A DNA stretch of 64,000 nt from Paenibacillus lutrae (GCF_009757775.1 NZ_RHLK01000016.1:39428-103427), one strand, 5' to 3'; counted from the first letter of the stretch, positions 53,402-61,986 are shown. Translations and numbers: made by a program. Notes: generated from the sequence alone by a model not told the origin.

Positions 53402-55150
53402 ATGTCTATTAAAAATCTGTCGATCGTTTTTTTAACCGTGGTACTGGCCGTTCTCGTTATCAATAATACTGTATTTTTTTATTCCACTAAAAACTCTTTG
53501 GTTACCAATATGGAATCAGAGCTTTTCACAGTTTCACAGCAAATCCAATTAAGTATAGATCATGTCGAATATTCATATGAAACGACAGACCGCTTAATGT
53601 CCGACTCCTTAAAAAAAGTCGCGATCGCTGCAAAAAATTCACTTCCCGCCCGGTTTGAAGAGATCACTAATGAGCAGCTTCTCCAACTAAGCCGTCTGTA
53701 TCATGTAAGCAATATCACTTTGTTTGCAAGACAGGGAAACGATATCATCAGCGTCCGTTCGTCCGAACCCAAAGAACTCAACATGAACACCAAAGAATGG
53801 GGCAATTACCACACCGCACTCAGCCAACTGCTGAGCGGGGAGTTGGTTACCGTGCCGGAAGGGACCGCTTCCCAAAATTTCTGGACAGGTAAATTGTCCG
53901 GTTCTGCATCCAATCCCGATTCCCCCAAGAATAAATTCGCCTACTATTATGATGGCACCACCAACTATATTATCAATCCGATGATTAATAGCAGTGCCTT
54001 GCAGGAGCTGGATTCCAGCGGCGGAACCGAATTAATTGTGGAAGAAACGCTCAGAAACAACAACCGTCTGCTTGAGATTACCGGATTTAACCCCCGTACT
54101 TTCTCTAAACCAGACGATGATCCCAGTTTCTACACGTATACGAATCAATCGCGTAATCTCCGATATTCAGAACGGAAAATACTGTTCGGACAATATACGA
54201 AGAAATCACCAGAGGATGGAACCTTTATCGAAAAAGCAGTATCCTCTAACAAACCCGTTTCTTACACAACCAAGATTGACAACCGAAATGTACTCAAAAT
54301 GTTCTATCCCGTTAAAAGCGAGAAAGTTCAATTCCCATATGTCATTGGGCTAGTTACTGATATGGAACATATCCATGAGTCACTGAATAAACAACTCTTT
54401 AATTTTTTCCTGATCATTCTGCTCGTTTCTCTTGCAAGTTTTCTGCTTATTGTGTCTCTATATAAAGCCATCAATCGTTCCAAAGATTCCATAGCCCAAA
54501 CGATTCAAGACAATTATACGAACGAAATGAACAATCTGATGGTCGCCATCAAAGGGCAAAATCATGATTTTGCCAATCATCTCACAACGATCAGCTGCAT
54601 GGTGCAATTGAAGAAATTCGATGAAACCAAGAAATATATTCACGAGCTTGTGGAAGAAACCAGATTAGTTAATGAGATGGTCCATGTCGGACATCCGGCC
54701 CTGGCATCGTTAATCAGTTCAAAGCTCACCCAATCTTTTATGCGTAAAATCCATTTCACTTACGATCTTGATCATCTCGGAGACGATCTCGAAAGTATTT
54801 CCGGTTTAAAATCCGTTGATATTGTAAAAATTCTCGGCAACCTGATCGACAATGCCTATGATGAAGTAAGTTATCTGGAAGTCGAGAAACGCGAGGTTCA
54901 CTTAGCTTGTCAGCTCAAAGAAAACCATCTCATTTTTCATATTTCCAACACAACCGCGGAACCTATATCGGAAGATATCCTAAATGCCATGTTTAAAAGT
55001 GGGTATTCCACCAAAACTTCCGGCAATCATAAAGGGCTTGGACTCGCTATTGTCAGCCAGCTCGTTCAGCGTTATAAAGGCAGTATCAGCGTTCAAGTCC
55101 CTGATAAAAATAAAATTCAATTTACGGTCATACTTCCCATCGATTCATAG
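53402..55150 (+). CDS. Membrane sensor histidine kinase, SpoOB/CitA-like type
   Basis: A 582-aa kinase. TM1 (about residues 8-27) and TM2 (about 336-358) enclose an extracellular sensor of about 310 residues (dCache-like). The cytoplasmic part has the dimerisation helix with probable phosphoacceptor His in GQNHDFANHLTTISCMVQLKK. A HATPase domain of the sporulation/citrate-sensor kind (ILGNLIDNAYDEV, GHKGLGLAIVSQL-like KGLGLAIVSQLV) follows. This architecture is shared by CitA/DctS and by AgrC-like kinases. There is no response regulator next to it. The ATG at 53402 has GAGGGG upstream; an earlier in-frame start lacks support. Confidence 0.88.
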   Translation: MSIKNLSIVFLTVVLAVLVINNTVFFYSTKNSLVTNMESELFTVSQQIQLSIDHVEYSYETTDRLMSDSLKKVAIAAKNSLPARFEEITNEQLLQLSRLYHVSNITLFARQGNDIISVRSSEPKELNMNTKEWGNYHTALSQLLSGELVTVPEGTASQNFWTGKLSGSASNPDSPKNKFAYYYDGTTNYIINPMINSSALQELDSSGGTELIVEETLRNNNRLLEITGFNPRTFSKPDDDPSFYTYTNQSRNLRYSERKILFGQYTKKSPEDGTFIEKAVSSNKPVSYTTKIDNRNVLKMFYPVKSEKVQFPYVIGLVTDMEHIHESLNKQLFNFFLIILLVSLASFLLIVSLYKAINRSKDSIAQTIQDNYTNEMNNLMVAIKGQNHDFANHLTTISCMVQLKKFDETKKYIHELVEETRLVNEMVHVGHPALASLISSKLTQSFMRKIHFTYDLDHLGDDLESISGLKSVDIVKILGNLIDNAYDEVSYLEVEKREVHLACQLKENHLIFHISNTTAEPISEDILNAMFKSGYSTKTSGNHKGLGLAIVSQLVQRYKGSISVQVPDKNKIQFTVILPIDS

Positions 55151-55198
55151 GGTAATAGAAATTCCGTATAATGGTGCGGAAGTTGCTGCACAAAAAAA

Positions 55199-55228
55199 CG
55201 GTTCTTGCTGTGCAAGAGCCGCTTTTTT
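55199..55228. terminator. Bidirectional terminator between convergent genes
   Basis: CGGTTCTTGC and GCAAGAGCCG pair (one G-T) with a 3-nt loop; T6 follows on the plus strand and A7 precedes, so it works both ways. Confidence 0.88.
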
Positions 55229-55238
55229 GCATATTCGT

Positions 55239-55685
55239 TTACCTGTGATGCGGGGTATCGCTGAAAGTCAAGCTCGAATGGGGTATCCGGACATAAGTAC
55301 CCGCTGCCAGATCATGAAGGGTTCTACGGTCGCTTCTAATCAAAATCATCGCCAGACCTATAATCGTAAAGATTCCATAAGTGAATGAGTACAGGATCGC
55401 CTGGAAAATAATCGCTCGGATGAACATCGTTTTCACCTTCACCGGCGACCCATCCATGGCTACAATTTGAATCCCCATCATTCTCTTACCCGGAGTATAC
55501 CCCTCCCAGAATAGCGGAAACAGGAATTGATACAAGCCCATGATTATATAGGCCGGATACCCATTTAAAGCGTTCTGAAGGTCAAATCCGGTTAAGCCCT
55601 GCACTAAGGAAGCGCTAATTGCCAGGATCGTGGCATCCAGTAAAGCTGCTACGATTCTTTTTAGAGAACCTGCCGGCAAATCCAT
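55239..55685 (-). CDS. RDD family membrane protein
   Basis: A 148-aa protein with three membrane segments. The RDD signature residues are recognisable: Arg in LKRIVAALLDATIL (R and D of the first helix) and Asp in LAGTYV-type RTLHDLAAGTYV at the end. The GYTPGKRMMGIQIVAMDG motif is typical of the family. Some RDD proteins act as Na+/H+ antiporters, but most are uncharacterised. The ATG at 55685 has GGGAGGGGG upstream. It is a single gene. Confidence 0.88.
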   Translation of the reverse strand: MDLPAGSLKRIVAALLDATILAISASLVQGLTGFDLQNALNGYPAYIIMGLYQFLFPLFWEGYTPGKRMMGIQIVAMDGSPVKVKTMFIRAIIFQAILYSFTYGIFTIIGLAMILIRSDRRTLHDLAAGTYVRIPHSSLTFSDTPHHR

Positions 55686-55753
55686 TTTATCTCCCCCTCC
55701 CGCCACCACTATTATTTTTACATTATTTCCAAATAGTATCAATCGTTTTATAA

Positions 55754-55781
55754 CAAAAAAAGAGACTGCTTAGCAGCCTCT
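55754..55781 (-). terminator. Terminator of the EamA transporter gene
   Basis: AGAGGCTGCT and AGCAGTCTCT pair with a mismatch (loop at ta), followed by seven T on the minus strand. Confidence 0.8.
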
Positions 55782-55810
55782 TAGGGATCTTATATACAAG
55801 TTGTTGTGGG

Positions 55811-56803
55811 TCAGTGTGCTGTTTTTAATGGATTGGCCGTTTCTGTGGACTCGTCTTGCTGGCTCCGGTTCATGAACCAAAGGGTAGACCAGATAAGTAC
55901 GAAGCCAATTAGTTGACCGAATGTGAGAGGCTTATCAAAAACTAGCCAGTTAATCAGCACCCCAATCGCAGGAAAAGCAAGTTCTGCAATAGCGGCAAAG
56001 AAGGCTTTAGTCGAGGATAACCCTTTATAATAAAGCAGCATACTTACTAAGCCCGGCAGAAAAGCCTGGAAAAGCAAGTTGACTACAATTAATGTCCATT
56101 CTCCCGTTGTCCTATTCCCTGTCCAGGCGTCTCCGCTTGCTATCAGAATAACGAACAGCAAAGGGACGGCCAGTAAAAATCTCAGTGAAGTGACGATAGG
56201 AAAATCCAAATCTTTCTGCAGCAAGTATTTCCCCATTACCGTCGAACCTCCCCACAAGGCAGCCGCGAGGATGGATAGCAGACTTCCCAGCACGCTTAAA
56301 TCCTGCAAACTGAGCGAGGGCAGAGCAAATCCGAAGGTAAGCAGATAAGTACCTGCAAGAGCAAACAAGATAAATCCGAAAAACCGCGATGGCAGTGCTT
56401 CTTTTAGCAGAAAACGAGCGAGAATAATGGCAAATAAAGGCTGAAGCTTCTGTAAAAGCAGGACAGCATTCGCACTTCCGTGCGCAAACGCCGATGTGAA
56501 TAAGATGGTCGCAATAGCCGAGCCTCCCCATGAAACAAACAACAGGGCTCCGACCACTCCCAGCGTAATTTTTCCGGTCAGAGCATGACGGTATTTGATC
56601 AGCACCGGCAGAGCATAGAGCATGAGAAGCAGATGTTCGATAAAAACAATCTGGGCGGAAGTGAAGCTTTGCAATAGCAGAATCCGGAATAACGGATCCA
56701 GACCCCATAGCGTGGCTCCCAGAGCCACGTACCAAATTCCTTTCATCTTGCCTGACGACTTGCCGTTTAGTTCCTCATTCCTCAATCTTAACGCATCTTC
56801 CAA
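55811..56803 (-). CDS. EamA/DMT transporter under an FMN riboswitch (probable riboflavin transporter, ImpX/RibN-like)
   Basis: A 330-aa drug/metabolite transporter with ten membrane segments in two EamA repeats (WYVALGATLWGLDPLFRILLL; SILAAALWGGSTVMGKYLL). The start is TTG with AGGAGG 8 nt upstream. The leader contains a complete FMN riboswitch with a terminator, so the gene is turned off when FMN is abundant. Family members RibN and the RFN-linked ImpX are known or predicted riboflavin transporters. Riboflavin uptake is therefore the best inference, as the usual Firmicute transporter is RibU, a different fold. Confidence 0.88.
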   Translation of the reverse strand: MEDALRLRNEELNGKSSGKMKGIWYVALGATLWGLDPLFRILLLQSFTSAQIVFIEHLLLMLYALPVLIKYRHALTGKITLGVVGALLFVSWGGSAIATILFTSAFAHGSANAVLLLQKLQPLFAIILARFLLKEALPSRFFGFILFALAGTYLLTFGFALPSLSLQDLSVLGSLLSILAAALWGGSTVMGKYLLQKDLDFPIVTSLRFLLAVPLLFVILIASGDAWTGNRTTGEWTLIVVNLLFQAFLPGLVSMLLYYKGLSSTKAFFAAIAELAFPAIGVLINWLVFDKPLTFGQLIGFVLIWSTLWFMNRSQQDESTETANPLKTAH

Positions 56804-56837
56804 TTCAAAAACCTCCTAAGGGTGTCTTGAATTGAAC

Positions 56838-56889
56838 CTTCTGAAAAGAGGTAATGCCCCCGTCATATTTAATCAACGGGGGCATTACC
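56838..56889 (-). terminator. Expression-platform terminator of the FMN riboswitch
   Basis: GGTAATGCCCCCGT and ACGGGGGCATTACC form a perfect 14-bp stem with a 12-nt loop, then CTCTTTTC on the minus strand. A separate CTTGTTAAAAT/ATTTTAACAAG hairpin (56898-56922) lies between aptamer and terminator and may take part in switching. Confidence 0.9.
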
Positions 56890-56931
56890 AAACAGACTTG
56901 TTAAAATTGGATTTTAACAAGCTGCTCTTCA

Positions 56932-57077
56932 CCTTCTCCCATCCGGACTTTACCGTCGGCCCTGGAATCTCACCAGATCAGTCCCGGCCTATACAAGCCG
57001 GGAGTCGCGGGCTTAGACACCCATGTACACATGGGCATCCTCACCGCCGGTAGGGAATTTCACCCAACCCCGAAGGT
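56932..57077 (-). promoter_or_regulatory. FMN riboswitch (RFN element)
   Basis: On the minus strand the conserved RFN blocks appear in order: CTTCGGGG start, GGGTGAAATTCCC, TACCGGCGGT, GCCCGCGA, GATCTGGTGAGATTCC, GGGCCGACGGT and AGTCCGGATGGGAGAAGG. FMN binding to such aptamers promotes termination. A TACAAT -10 box lies upstream at 57093-57098. Confidence 0.96.
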
Positions 57078-57212
57078 TCATATTCGATTTTTATTGTATT
57101 CTTTAGTGACTTATGATGGTCATTTGTTACCTAAATCCTTGATATAACTGGACTCCAGAAGATTCATTGTTTCCTTTGGTTTCTGTTAATATCAACGATT
57201 ATCTAAAAGTAT

Positions 57213-57233
57213 CCTACCAAAACCCTACCAAAC
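57213..57233. repeat. 11-bp spaced direct repeats CCTACCAAA
   Basis: CCTACCAAAA (57213) and CCTACCAAAC (57224) repeat with an 11-bp period, one helical turn. They lie beside an excisionase pseudogene and could be arm-type integrase or Xis binding sites of a lost element. No integrase gene remains. Confidence 0.35.
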
Positions 57234-57306
57234 AGGCACTTTTGGAAGGTTCACTTTTAACTGTAATCAAAATGTTAACATTGGGATTAAAAAAAAGCAA
57301 GGGCTT

Positions 57307-57522
57307 TTAACCCATGCTTTCCTCACTCTCCAACCAATCGAAAAACACATTTCTTGAAGCCTTATTATTCCACTTTCCCCTATCCTTTTTACCGGGAAAG
57401 GAGGGTTCTTAAAAAAGCTCATAACCCGACCTCCTCCCAATTTCAAGTATTGCAATCTTCTGCTCGGCTTTCAGAGTCAATGGTAAATCCTCTTTATTAT
57501 AAGTACATTCTTTAGCCTTCAT
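57307..57522 (-). pseudogene. Frameshifted excisionase-like DNA-binding protein
   Basis: Three consecutive frames together read like a phage/ICE excisionase of about 70 aa. The pieces are MKAKECTYNKEDLPLTLKAE and EIGRRSGYELF (frame 1), KNPPFPVKRIGESGIIR (frame 2) and ASRNVFFDWLESEESMG then stop (back to frame 1). The first break is one extra T in a T6 tract; the second is a one-base loss further on. GGGAG precedes the ATG. The MerR-like HTH (LTLKAEQKIAILEIGRRSGYEL) and the wing with a VFFDWLE ending are typical. It marks a decayed mobile element at the edge of the AT-rich tail of the window. Confidence 0.7.
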
Positions 57523-58210
57523 ATGTAATCTCCCATTTAACATATTAATATTTTACTTTTATAACTTTAATCGCTTATCTGGCTTTTTATAATTGAACTT
57601 GAGCAAGAGTATAATACAGTATTAGCAAGCTTATTTTTTGATTGTGCAACTTACCATCCATTCATCAAATTGATCTGCAGATTAACCCACTTTCCGTCAA
57701 CCAACTTGCTCTTTGGCCTCATTTCAGTTTGAAATATATGTATAAGGTCGCCAACTTTAAAATTATCATTATCGTTGCTATAAAACTTTTTTTGTCAACT
57801 TTATTCTCGAATAGTGACGTTTAAGATAAAGCGCAATAAACAGAGTCTAGAGCAAAGCTATATGCATGACTAGCATTAAACCATATCCACTCGAATCATC
57901 AATAATCTCCCATACCTTACCACTCATTCTGCTGAATCATGCTTATTAACGTTTTCGTTTTCTATAATTTTTTTACTGAAACCTTCAATGAACCTTTGTA
58001 TTAATGGCAATAACATATAATAATCCTTTAGTTAACATAACTTCACCAACCAATATATGTTTTCACTAAATTTATTTATAGCTTGTAGAAAATGGAAAAA
58101 TATACTATCATGGTTATGTCGACTTACGAATACAATTGCGCAATTGTATATTTTAATCAAATATTAAGTAAAAGTATAATTTAATGATATATTTTAAAGG
58201 AGTGCACATA
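57523..58210. other. AT-rich gene-free stretch
   Basis: No ORF here has a ribosome binding site or a recognisable product. The region is very AT-rich. A few -10-like sequences occur before the protease gene at 58211, but no confident promoter can be set. It probably belongs to the decayed island. Confidence 0.5.
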
Positions 58211-58825
58211 ATGAAAAAGAAGATTATAACTGGAACCATTTTAACTGTTTCATGTATTGGTTTATTTTTTGCTGGTTTTAATGCTAACGCTACCGTTTTT
58301 GGTTTTAAGTGGGCTCATAAGTCAGGAAATTTCGCTTTGGTTAAAGCAAGTACGAGCAATCTTAATTCTACTTACAACGGCAGCGCCTTTACTAATGGAA
58401 TCGCAAAATGGAATGGTGCAGCAGGAGCACATATAGCGATTCAGAGTTCAACTGTAGCTAATGCAAATGTAGATTTACACAGTGTTACTAAAGCACAATG
58501 GACTTCAAATGGTTGGGGCTCGACTAATTATGCCGTAACTGTCCCTTACAATAATGGTGTTGCATGTGCAAGCGGAGCGGCATTTAGTGATCCAAATGAT
58601 CTTTGTCCAACAAGAGCGGATTATGCTGCTATCTATTTTAATCAAGGTTATGAATACTCTAATCAGGATAAAAAAGAAGCTCTAGTGGCACATGAAATAG
58701 GCCACGCTGTTGGACTTAGTCATACAGCATATATTGGTGTACAAACCGTTATGGCTCAAGGGCTCTCTAAGGGCACTGATGTTACCGCTTATGATATCGG
58801 TGAATTGAATTCTTTATATCCATAA
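58211..58825 (+). CDS. Secreted matrixin-like zinc metalloprotease
   Basis: A 204-aa protein. The signal peptide covers about residues 1-27 (KKKIITGTILTVSCIGLFFAGFNANA). The C-terminal half has the metzincin zinc site HEIGHAVGLSH (His161, Glu162, His165, His171) followed by a Met-turn (Met181, TVMAQG), as in matrixins. There is no cysteine-switch propeptide; two Cys (in GVACAS and DLCPTR) may pair. It should cleave proteins outside the cell. AAAGGAG is 8 nt before the ATG at 58211 (an earlier in-frame ATG is unsupported). It lies 24 nt before a gene for another secreted protein, likely in one operon. Confidence 0.87.
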   Translation: MKKKIITGTILTVSCIGLFFAGFNANATVFGFKWAHKSGNFALVKASTSNLNSTYNGSAFTNGIAKWNGAAGAHIAIQSSTVANANVDLHSVTKAQWTSNGWGSTNYAVTVPYNNGVACASGAAFSDPNDLCPTRADYAAIYFNQGYEYSNQDKKEALVAHEIGHAVGLSHTAYIGVQTVMAQGLSKGTDVTAYDIGELNSLYP

Positions 58826-58849
58826 ACACAATAGGAGGGAAATATCATT

Positions 58850-59428
58850 ATGAAGAAAAAAATATTTATTGGAGTTTCAGCCGCCTGTCTCGCACTAAGC
58901 TTTTTTGTTGGTCAATATATCTCGACAAGCTCTGTCCAGTCTGAAAATCATTTAGCAGTAGCAGATAACAACTTGCCTTTAAACGAACAGGTTTGGGGTA
59001 CTCAAGTAGCTATTAAGGGCACAGTTATAAAGCAGGAAGACTCTTCTTTAAGAGAAGCAGATGTTCCTGGCCAAGGTTTCTCCTTTCCCGTTACACCAGC
59101 AACAGTTCAAGTAACCGAAGTCTTATATGGCGACGTAGATACCAAACAACTAACACTTCTTCAACATGGTTCAGATGATGATAAGAAATCTGCAGCACAC
59201 TTTGTGAAAGTCGGGCAAGAATACATTCTGTTGTTAACAAAAACAGAAGACGGTAAGTATTGGTCTTATAATTATGATGATGGAATTTGGAATGTTGTGA
59301 ATGGAAAAGTAACAAAAAATACTGAACAAATTAGTAAGTCGTTAATGACAATGAGCGATAAGTCTGAAAAAGTATTTAAAGATGAGATTGTAAAAGCGAT
59401 AAAGAATCAAAAGAAAAGTAGCCAGTAG
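58850..59428 (+). CDS. Secreted protein paired with the metalloprotease, possible NTR/OB-like fold
   Basis: A 192-aa protein with a signal peptide (about residues 1-32). Its core reads IKGTVIKQED ... TVQVTEVLYGDVDTKQLTLLQHG ... VKVGQEYILLLTKTEDGKYW, the strand pattern of netrin/TIMP-like modules (as in the protein at 21832), followed by a Lys-rich C-terminal helix. It lacks the Cys of true TIMPs. GGAGGG precedes the ATG. Because it is cotranscribed with a matrixin-like protease, it could be an inhibitor, chaperone or partner; this is inference. Similar exported proteins in Bacillus and Paenibacillus are uncharacterised. Confidence 0.7.
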   Translation: MKKKIFIGVSAACLALSFFVGQYISTSSVQSENHLAVADNNLPLNEQVWGTQVAIKGTVIKQEDSSLREADVPGQGFSFPVTPATVQVTEVLYGDVDTKQLTLLQHGSDDDKKSAAHFVKVGQEYILLLTKTEDGKYWSYNYDDGIWNVVNGKVTKNTEQISKSLMTMSDKSEKVFKDEIVKAIKNQKKSSQ

Positions 59429-59657
59429 TAATAGAGATAAGAAGTAGGGGCAAACATTGCTCCTATTTTTATTTCAAGTTGTTCGTCTAAAAATAAGTGA
59501 TAAATTGTAGATGAATGTATATATTGATTTGTTATATAATTTTATTTTATATTTTACCTTTCTTTAATCTCAATTAAAATGTTCCAGATATAAATCATTG
59601 GAAGAATATTGGTATAAATTCAACTGGATGTACTCCTACCGCCGCGGAGGTTAATAT

Positions 59658-60053
59658 ATGAAAAAGAAGAGTACCATCTTTTTAGTAACCGTTTTAATAT
59701 CTATGTTTATAGCAAGCAATATCAACACGGGCAATGAACTTATAGCTTTTGATCAAATTCAGGAAATACAGATCAACAAACATGATGGTTCGTTTTCGAC
59801 AAACGATCAAAATACAATCAAAGAACTCAACAATACACTCTCCGATGCGATATTTGTGCCATTTTTCCCAGATACATCCTCCGGTAGTGTAGCTATTCGT
59901 TTATTTAACAGTGGACAAGAAATTGGTAGGGTTGTTGCTAAAGATAGTATTTACATCAGAAAGGGAAAAATAACATATAGAACCGTTTTAACACCAGATT
60001 TAAAAGCTTTCTACTCGGAAATATTGCAAGAAAATAATATTAAAAAAAACTAA
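59658..60053 (+). CDS. Small secreted protein, unknown function (131 aa)
   Basis: A signal peptide (KKKSTIFLVTVLISMFIASN, cleaved near residue 24) is followed by about 105 residues with alternating strands (IQEIQINKHDG, GSVAIRLFNSGQEIGRVVAKDSIYIRKGKITYRTVLT). The mature part looks like a small beta-rich domain with a C-terminal helix. GCGGAGG precedes the ATG. I do not recognise the family. AT-rich like its neighbours. Confidence 0.65.
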   Translation: MKKKSTIFLVTVLISMFIASNINTGNELIAFDQIQEIQINKHDGSFSTNDQNTIKELNNTLSDAIFVPFFPDTSSGSVAIRLFNSGQEIGRVVAKDSIYIRKGKITYRTVLTPDLKAFYSEILQENNIKKN

Positions 60054-60279
60054 TATAAGATACATCGATCAAATATTTTGTCGTATATTATTTATACTGA
60101 CCGGCTATTCGAGATTAACCGAGTTTATGGACGACTATATTTCTTTTTCATTTGGTTAGACAATTTGGGGTTCTCACTCATTATGAAAAGCTAATTTATA
60201 TTCGTTCTCACTGGAAATGACTAGTCATGGGAATAGATGTATACAATATGATTTTTGCTTTTTTATGTCCCCATAAATA

Positions 60280-60449
60280 TTAATCAGCAGCTTGCTGATC
60301 AAGCAACACTATCTTATACGATTGCTCTTTTGCTTCTTTGACTTGTGTCAGCAAATCCTTCACTCCGTCGATATTATATAAACTTCCCTTTTATTAGCTT
60401 TCTTCGTATTATCTCCTTCGGCCCATTCTCCAAGTTCGACAATATTCAT
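60280..60449 (-). pseudogene. Frameshifted small gene, unknown
   Basis: An ATG opens MNIVELGEWAEGDNTKKANK and then REVYI before stopping. The frame two bases on continues NIDGVKDLLTQVKEAKEQSY, then KIVLLDQQAAD and stop. Both parts read like one gene of about 56 codons interrupted by a single shift. The family is not recognised. It is on the same strand as the tail-assembly genes at 61 kb. Confidence 0.45.
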
Positions 60450-60549
60450 CCCATTCAAACAATAATTTGCGGGCAAACAGGACCAATTGATCATGAAAAT
60501 AGTTACATATTATGTTAAATTTAATCTAATAGAAAAGGAGGAATCACTT

Positions 60550-60906
60550 ATGAAGAAGTTAAAAATTATCGGCCTCACATTGCTCATTTTAATGATGACT
60601 ACAACTACTGTATTTGCTACGAACTATAGTTCAGTTTATGTGACAGGATATACTGGAACCACAGATGCAACCATGGCTATTACCGGACAAAATCAATATG
60701 GTATAGCAACAATCAATGCAAGTGGTGCATTTTCTGGCTTTATTTTTGAATATTGCAAGGGCTCACAAAAACAGTACAAGTATAACGAGCCTGACGGAGG
60801 TACTAAGACAATAAGGTATTACATGAGTTCTAGTTGTACGTATCAACTCTATGTTACAAAAGATGGCGATTTCCCCGTGAATGGTGAAATAAAGAACTAT
60901 GAATAA
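60550..60906 (+). CDS. Secreted two-cysteine protein, ITGQNQYG family member 1
   Basis: A 118-aa protein with a signal peptide (KKLKIIGLTLLILMMTTTTVFA). The mature part shares a clear pattern with the protein at 62276: a TG-turn near the start, AITGQNQYG, a Cys after a beta strand (FEYC), YYMSSSCTYQLYV and a short tail. The two Cys probably form a disulfide in a small beta-sandwich. AAAAGGAGG precedes the ATG at 60550. No known family comes to mind; the duplication shows it is a real, evolving family. Confidence 0.75.
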   Translation: MKKLKIIGLTLLILMMTTTTVFATNYSSVYVTGYTGTTDATMAITGQNQYGIATINASGAFSGFIFEYCKGSQKQYKYNEPDGGTKTIRYYMSSSCTYQLYVTKDGDFPVNGEIKNYE

Positions 60907-60913
60907 TGACTTT

Positions 60914-60949
60914 GAAAAGTGTCATCCTACTAAGGTTGGCACTTTTCAA
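60914..60949 (+). terminator. Terminator-like hairpin after 60550-60906
   Basis: GAAAAGTGTCA and TGGCACTTTTC pair (one mismatch) with a 12-nt loop; the T-tract is inside the 3' arm. Confidence 0.55.
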
Positions 60950-61078
60950 TTCAGATGTATCTGTCTTAACACCCTGTAGTTCTGTATTCTTCTTCGTAAT
61001 CATGCAAAGGTTTGATTACTTGCTTCATTTCCCTATACTTTCTTTTAGCAGCCCAGCCTCGTTATTCTTAGCAGCATC

Positions 61079-61222
61079 TTAATCTCCGTCCTCATTGATT
61101 TGCTTAGTTCCACCGCCAAACTGCCAACCGTTAGCTTCTACAAATTCGATAAATTTATCTAGAAACTCATCATGATTGAGATTACCTTTATTGGCAAACA
61201 CAGTTCCGTTGATTTCTATCCC
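61079..61222 (-). pseudogene. 5'-truncated gene fragment (YggL-like C-terminus)
   Basis: The minus strand reads GIEINGTVFANKGNLNHDEF, LDKFIEFVEANGWQFGGGTK, QINEDGD then stop. It lacks an ATG, GTG or TTG at the expected N-terminus: the frame opens after a TAA with GGG ATA. FIEFVEANGWQFGGG resembles the DUF469/YggL ribosome-binding family ending. It lies 22 nt after the tail-assembly gene, so it was probably the next gene of that operon. Confidence 0.45.
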
Positions 61223-61244
61223 TTATTTTATCTAGATTAGAAGA

Positions 61245-61619
61245 TTACCCCTCTACTTTGTACCCAACCGAAATCGGAACAATAAATTCATGCTTACAGT
61301 TCGGACAAGTAGCAGTTAATACTGGATCTTCACCTTCATTAATTCTCTTGTAAAAATCCTGCAAGAATGCAAGGTCAGATGTAAATAAATTTTCAATTAC
61401 TTTGGCATCAATATTTGGAAGTTCACCCAATCGAGTGATAACTCTTGTAAGTAAAATCACCATTAAATATTGCGGATTTGCTTGAACTCGCGGATCTCTC
61501 ATTGGCAGAATTTCATCAGCGGCTGTTGCGAGTCTCATGACTCCTTTTTTATGAATATTCCCACTACTATCTACAAACCCTCTCGGTAATTCAAACTCAT
61601 AGTCTGTCTTAAATGCCAT
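61245..61619 (-). CDS. Phage-tail / contractile-injection-system assembly-like protein (orphan)
   Basis: A 124-aa protein. FELPRGFVDSSGNIHKKGVMRLATAADEILPMRDPRVQANPQYLMVILLTRVITRLGELP, then FTSDLAFLQDFYKRINE and a C-terminal CPNCKHEF zinc ribbon. This is the layout of small assembly proteins encoded in extracellular contractile injection systems and related tail clusters, where they may help build the baseplate or tube. AAGGGG precedes the ATG. No sheath, tube, baseplate or AAA+ gene is in the window. Its neighbours on the same strand (61652-61810 and 61079-61222) are broken, so it is probably a survivor of a lost locus. Confidence 0.6.
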   Translation of the reverse strand: MAFKTDYEFELPRGFVDSSGNIHKKGVMRLATAADEILPMRDPRVQANPQYLMVILLTRVITRLGELPNIDAKVIENLFTSDLAFLQDFYKRINEGEDPVLTATCPNCKHEFIVPISVGYKVEG

Positions 61620-61651
61620 AACAATCGCCCCTTACTCAAAATGGGTATTAC

Positions 61652-61810
61652 TCAACATTTGTCACTATCCTGGATTTCCCGTTCCTATGCCCCATCAATT
61701 AGCTCAAATCTGTCATTACTTATAAATTTAGTCTATTGTGTAAAAGGATTTTTAATTAAATCAACAAATTTTCTGAATTCTACTTCAAGATCCCTTCGTT
61801 CTCTTTTCAT
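61652..61810 (-). pseudogene. Small gene interrupted by two in-frame TAG codons
   Basis: A GGGAGGG ribosome binding site six nt before an ATG opens a coherent 52-codon frame: MKRERRDLEVEFRKFVDLIK and NPFTQ, TAG, TKFISNDRFELIDGA, TAG, EREIQDSDKC, TGA. Nothing else is broken. It ends 32 nt before the tail-assembly gene on the same strand. Two nonsense mutations are the simplest view; amber readthrough is an alternative. Confidence 0.55.
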
Positions 61811-61986
61811 CAACTTCCCTCCCACCCAAATGCTTCTCTTGTTGAATATAGTCAAAAATAGTATGCGTCCTTGCCTAGAGATAAAAAAATATACACGGGA
61901 ATACAGCTTAGCAGCTTGATTTGAATCCCATATCTTTTGAGTCTTTTTTATATCCTAAGTATTCTAATGATTTTTTCAAAGAACTG

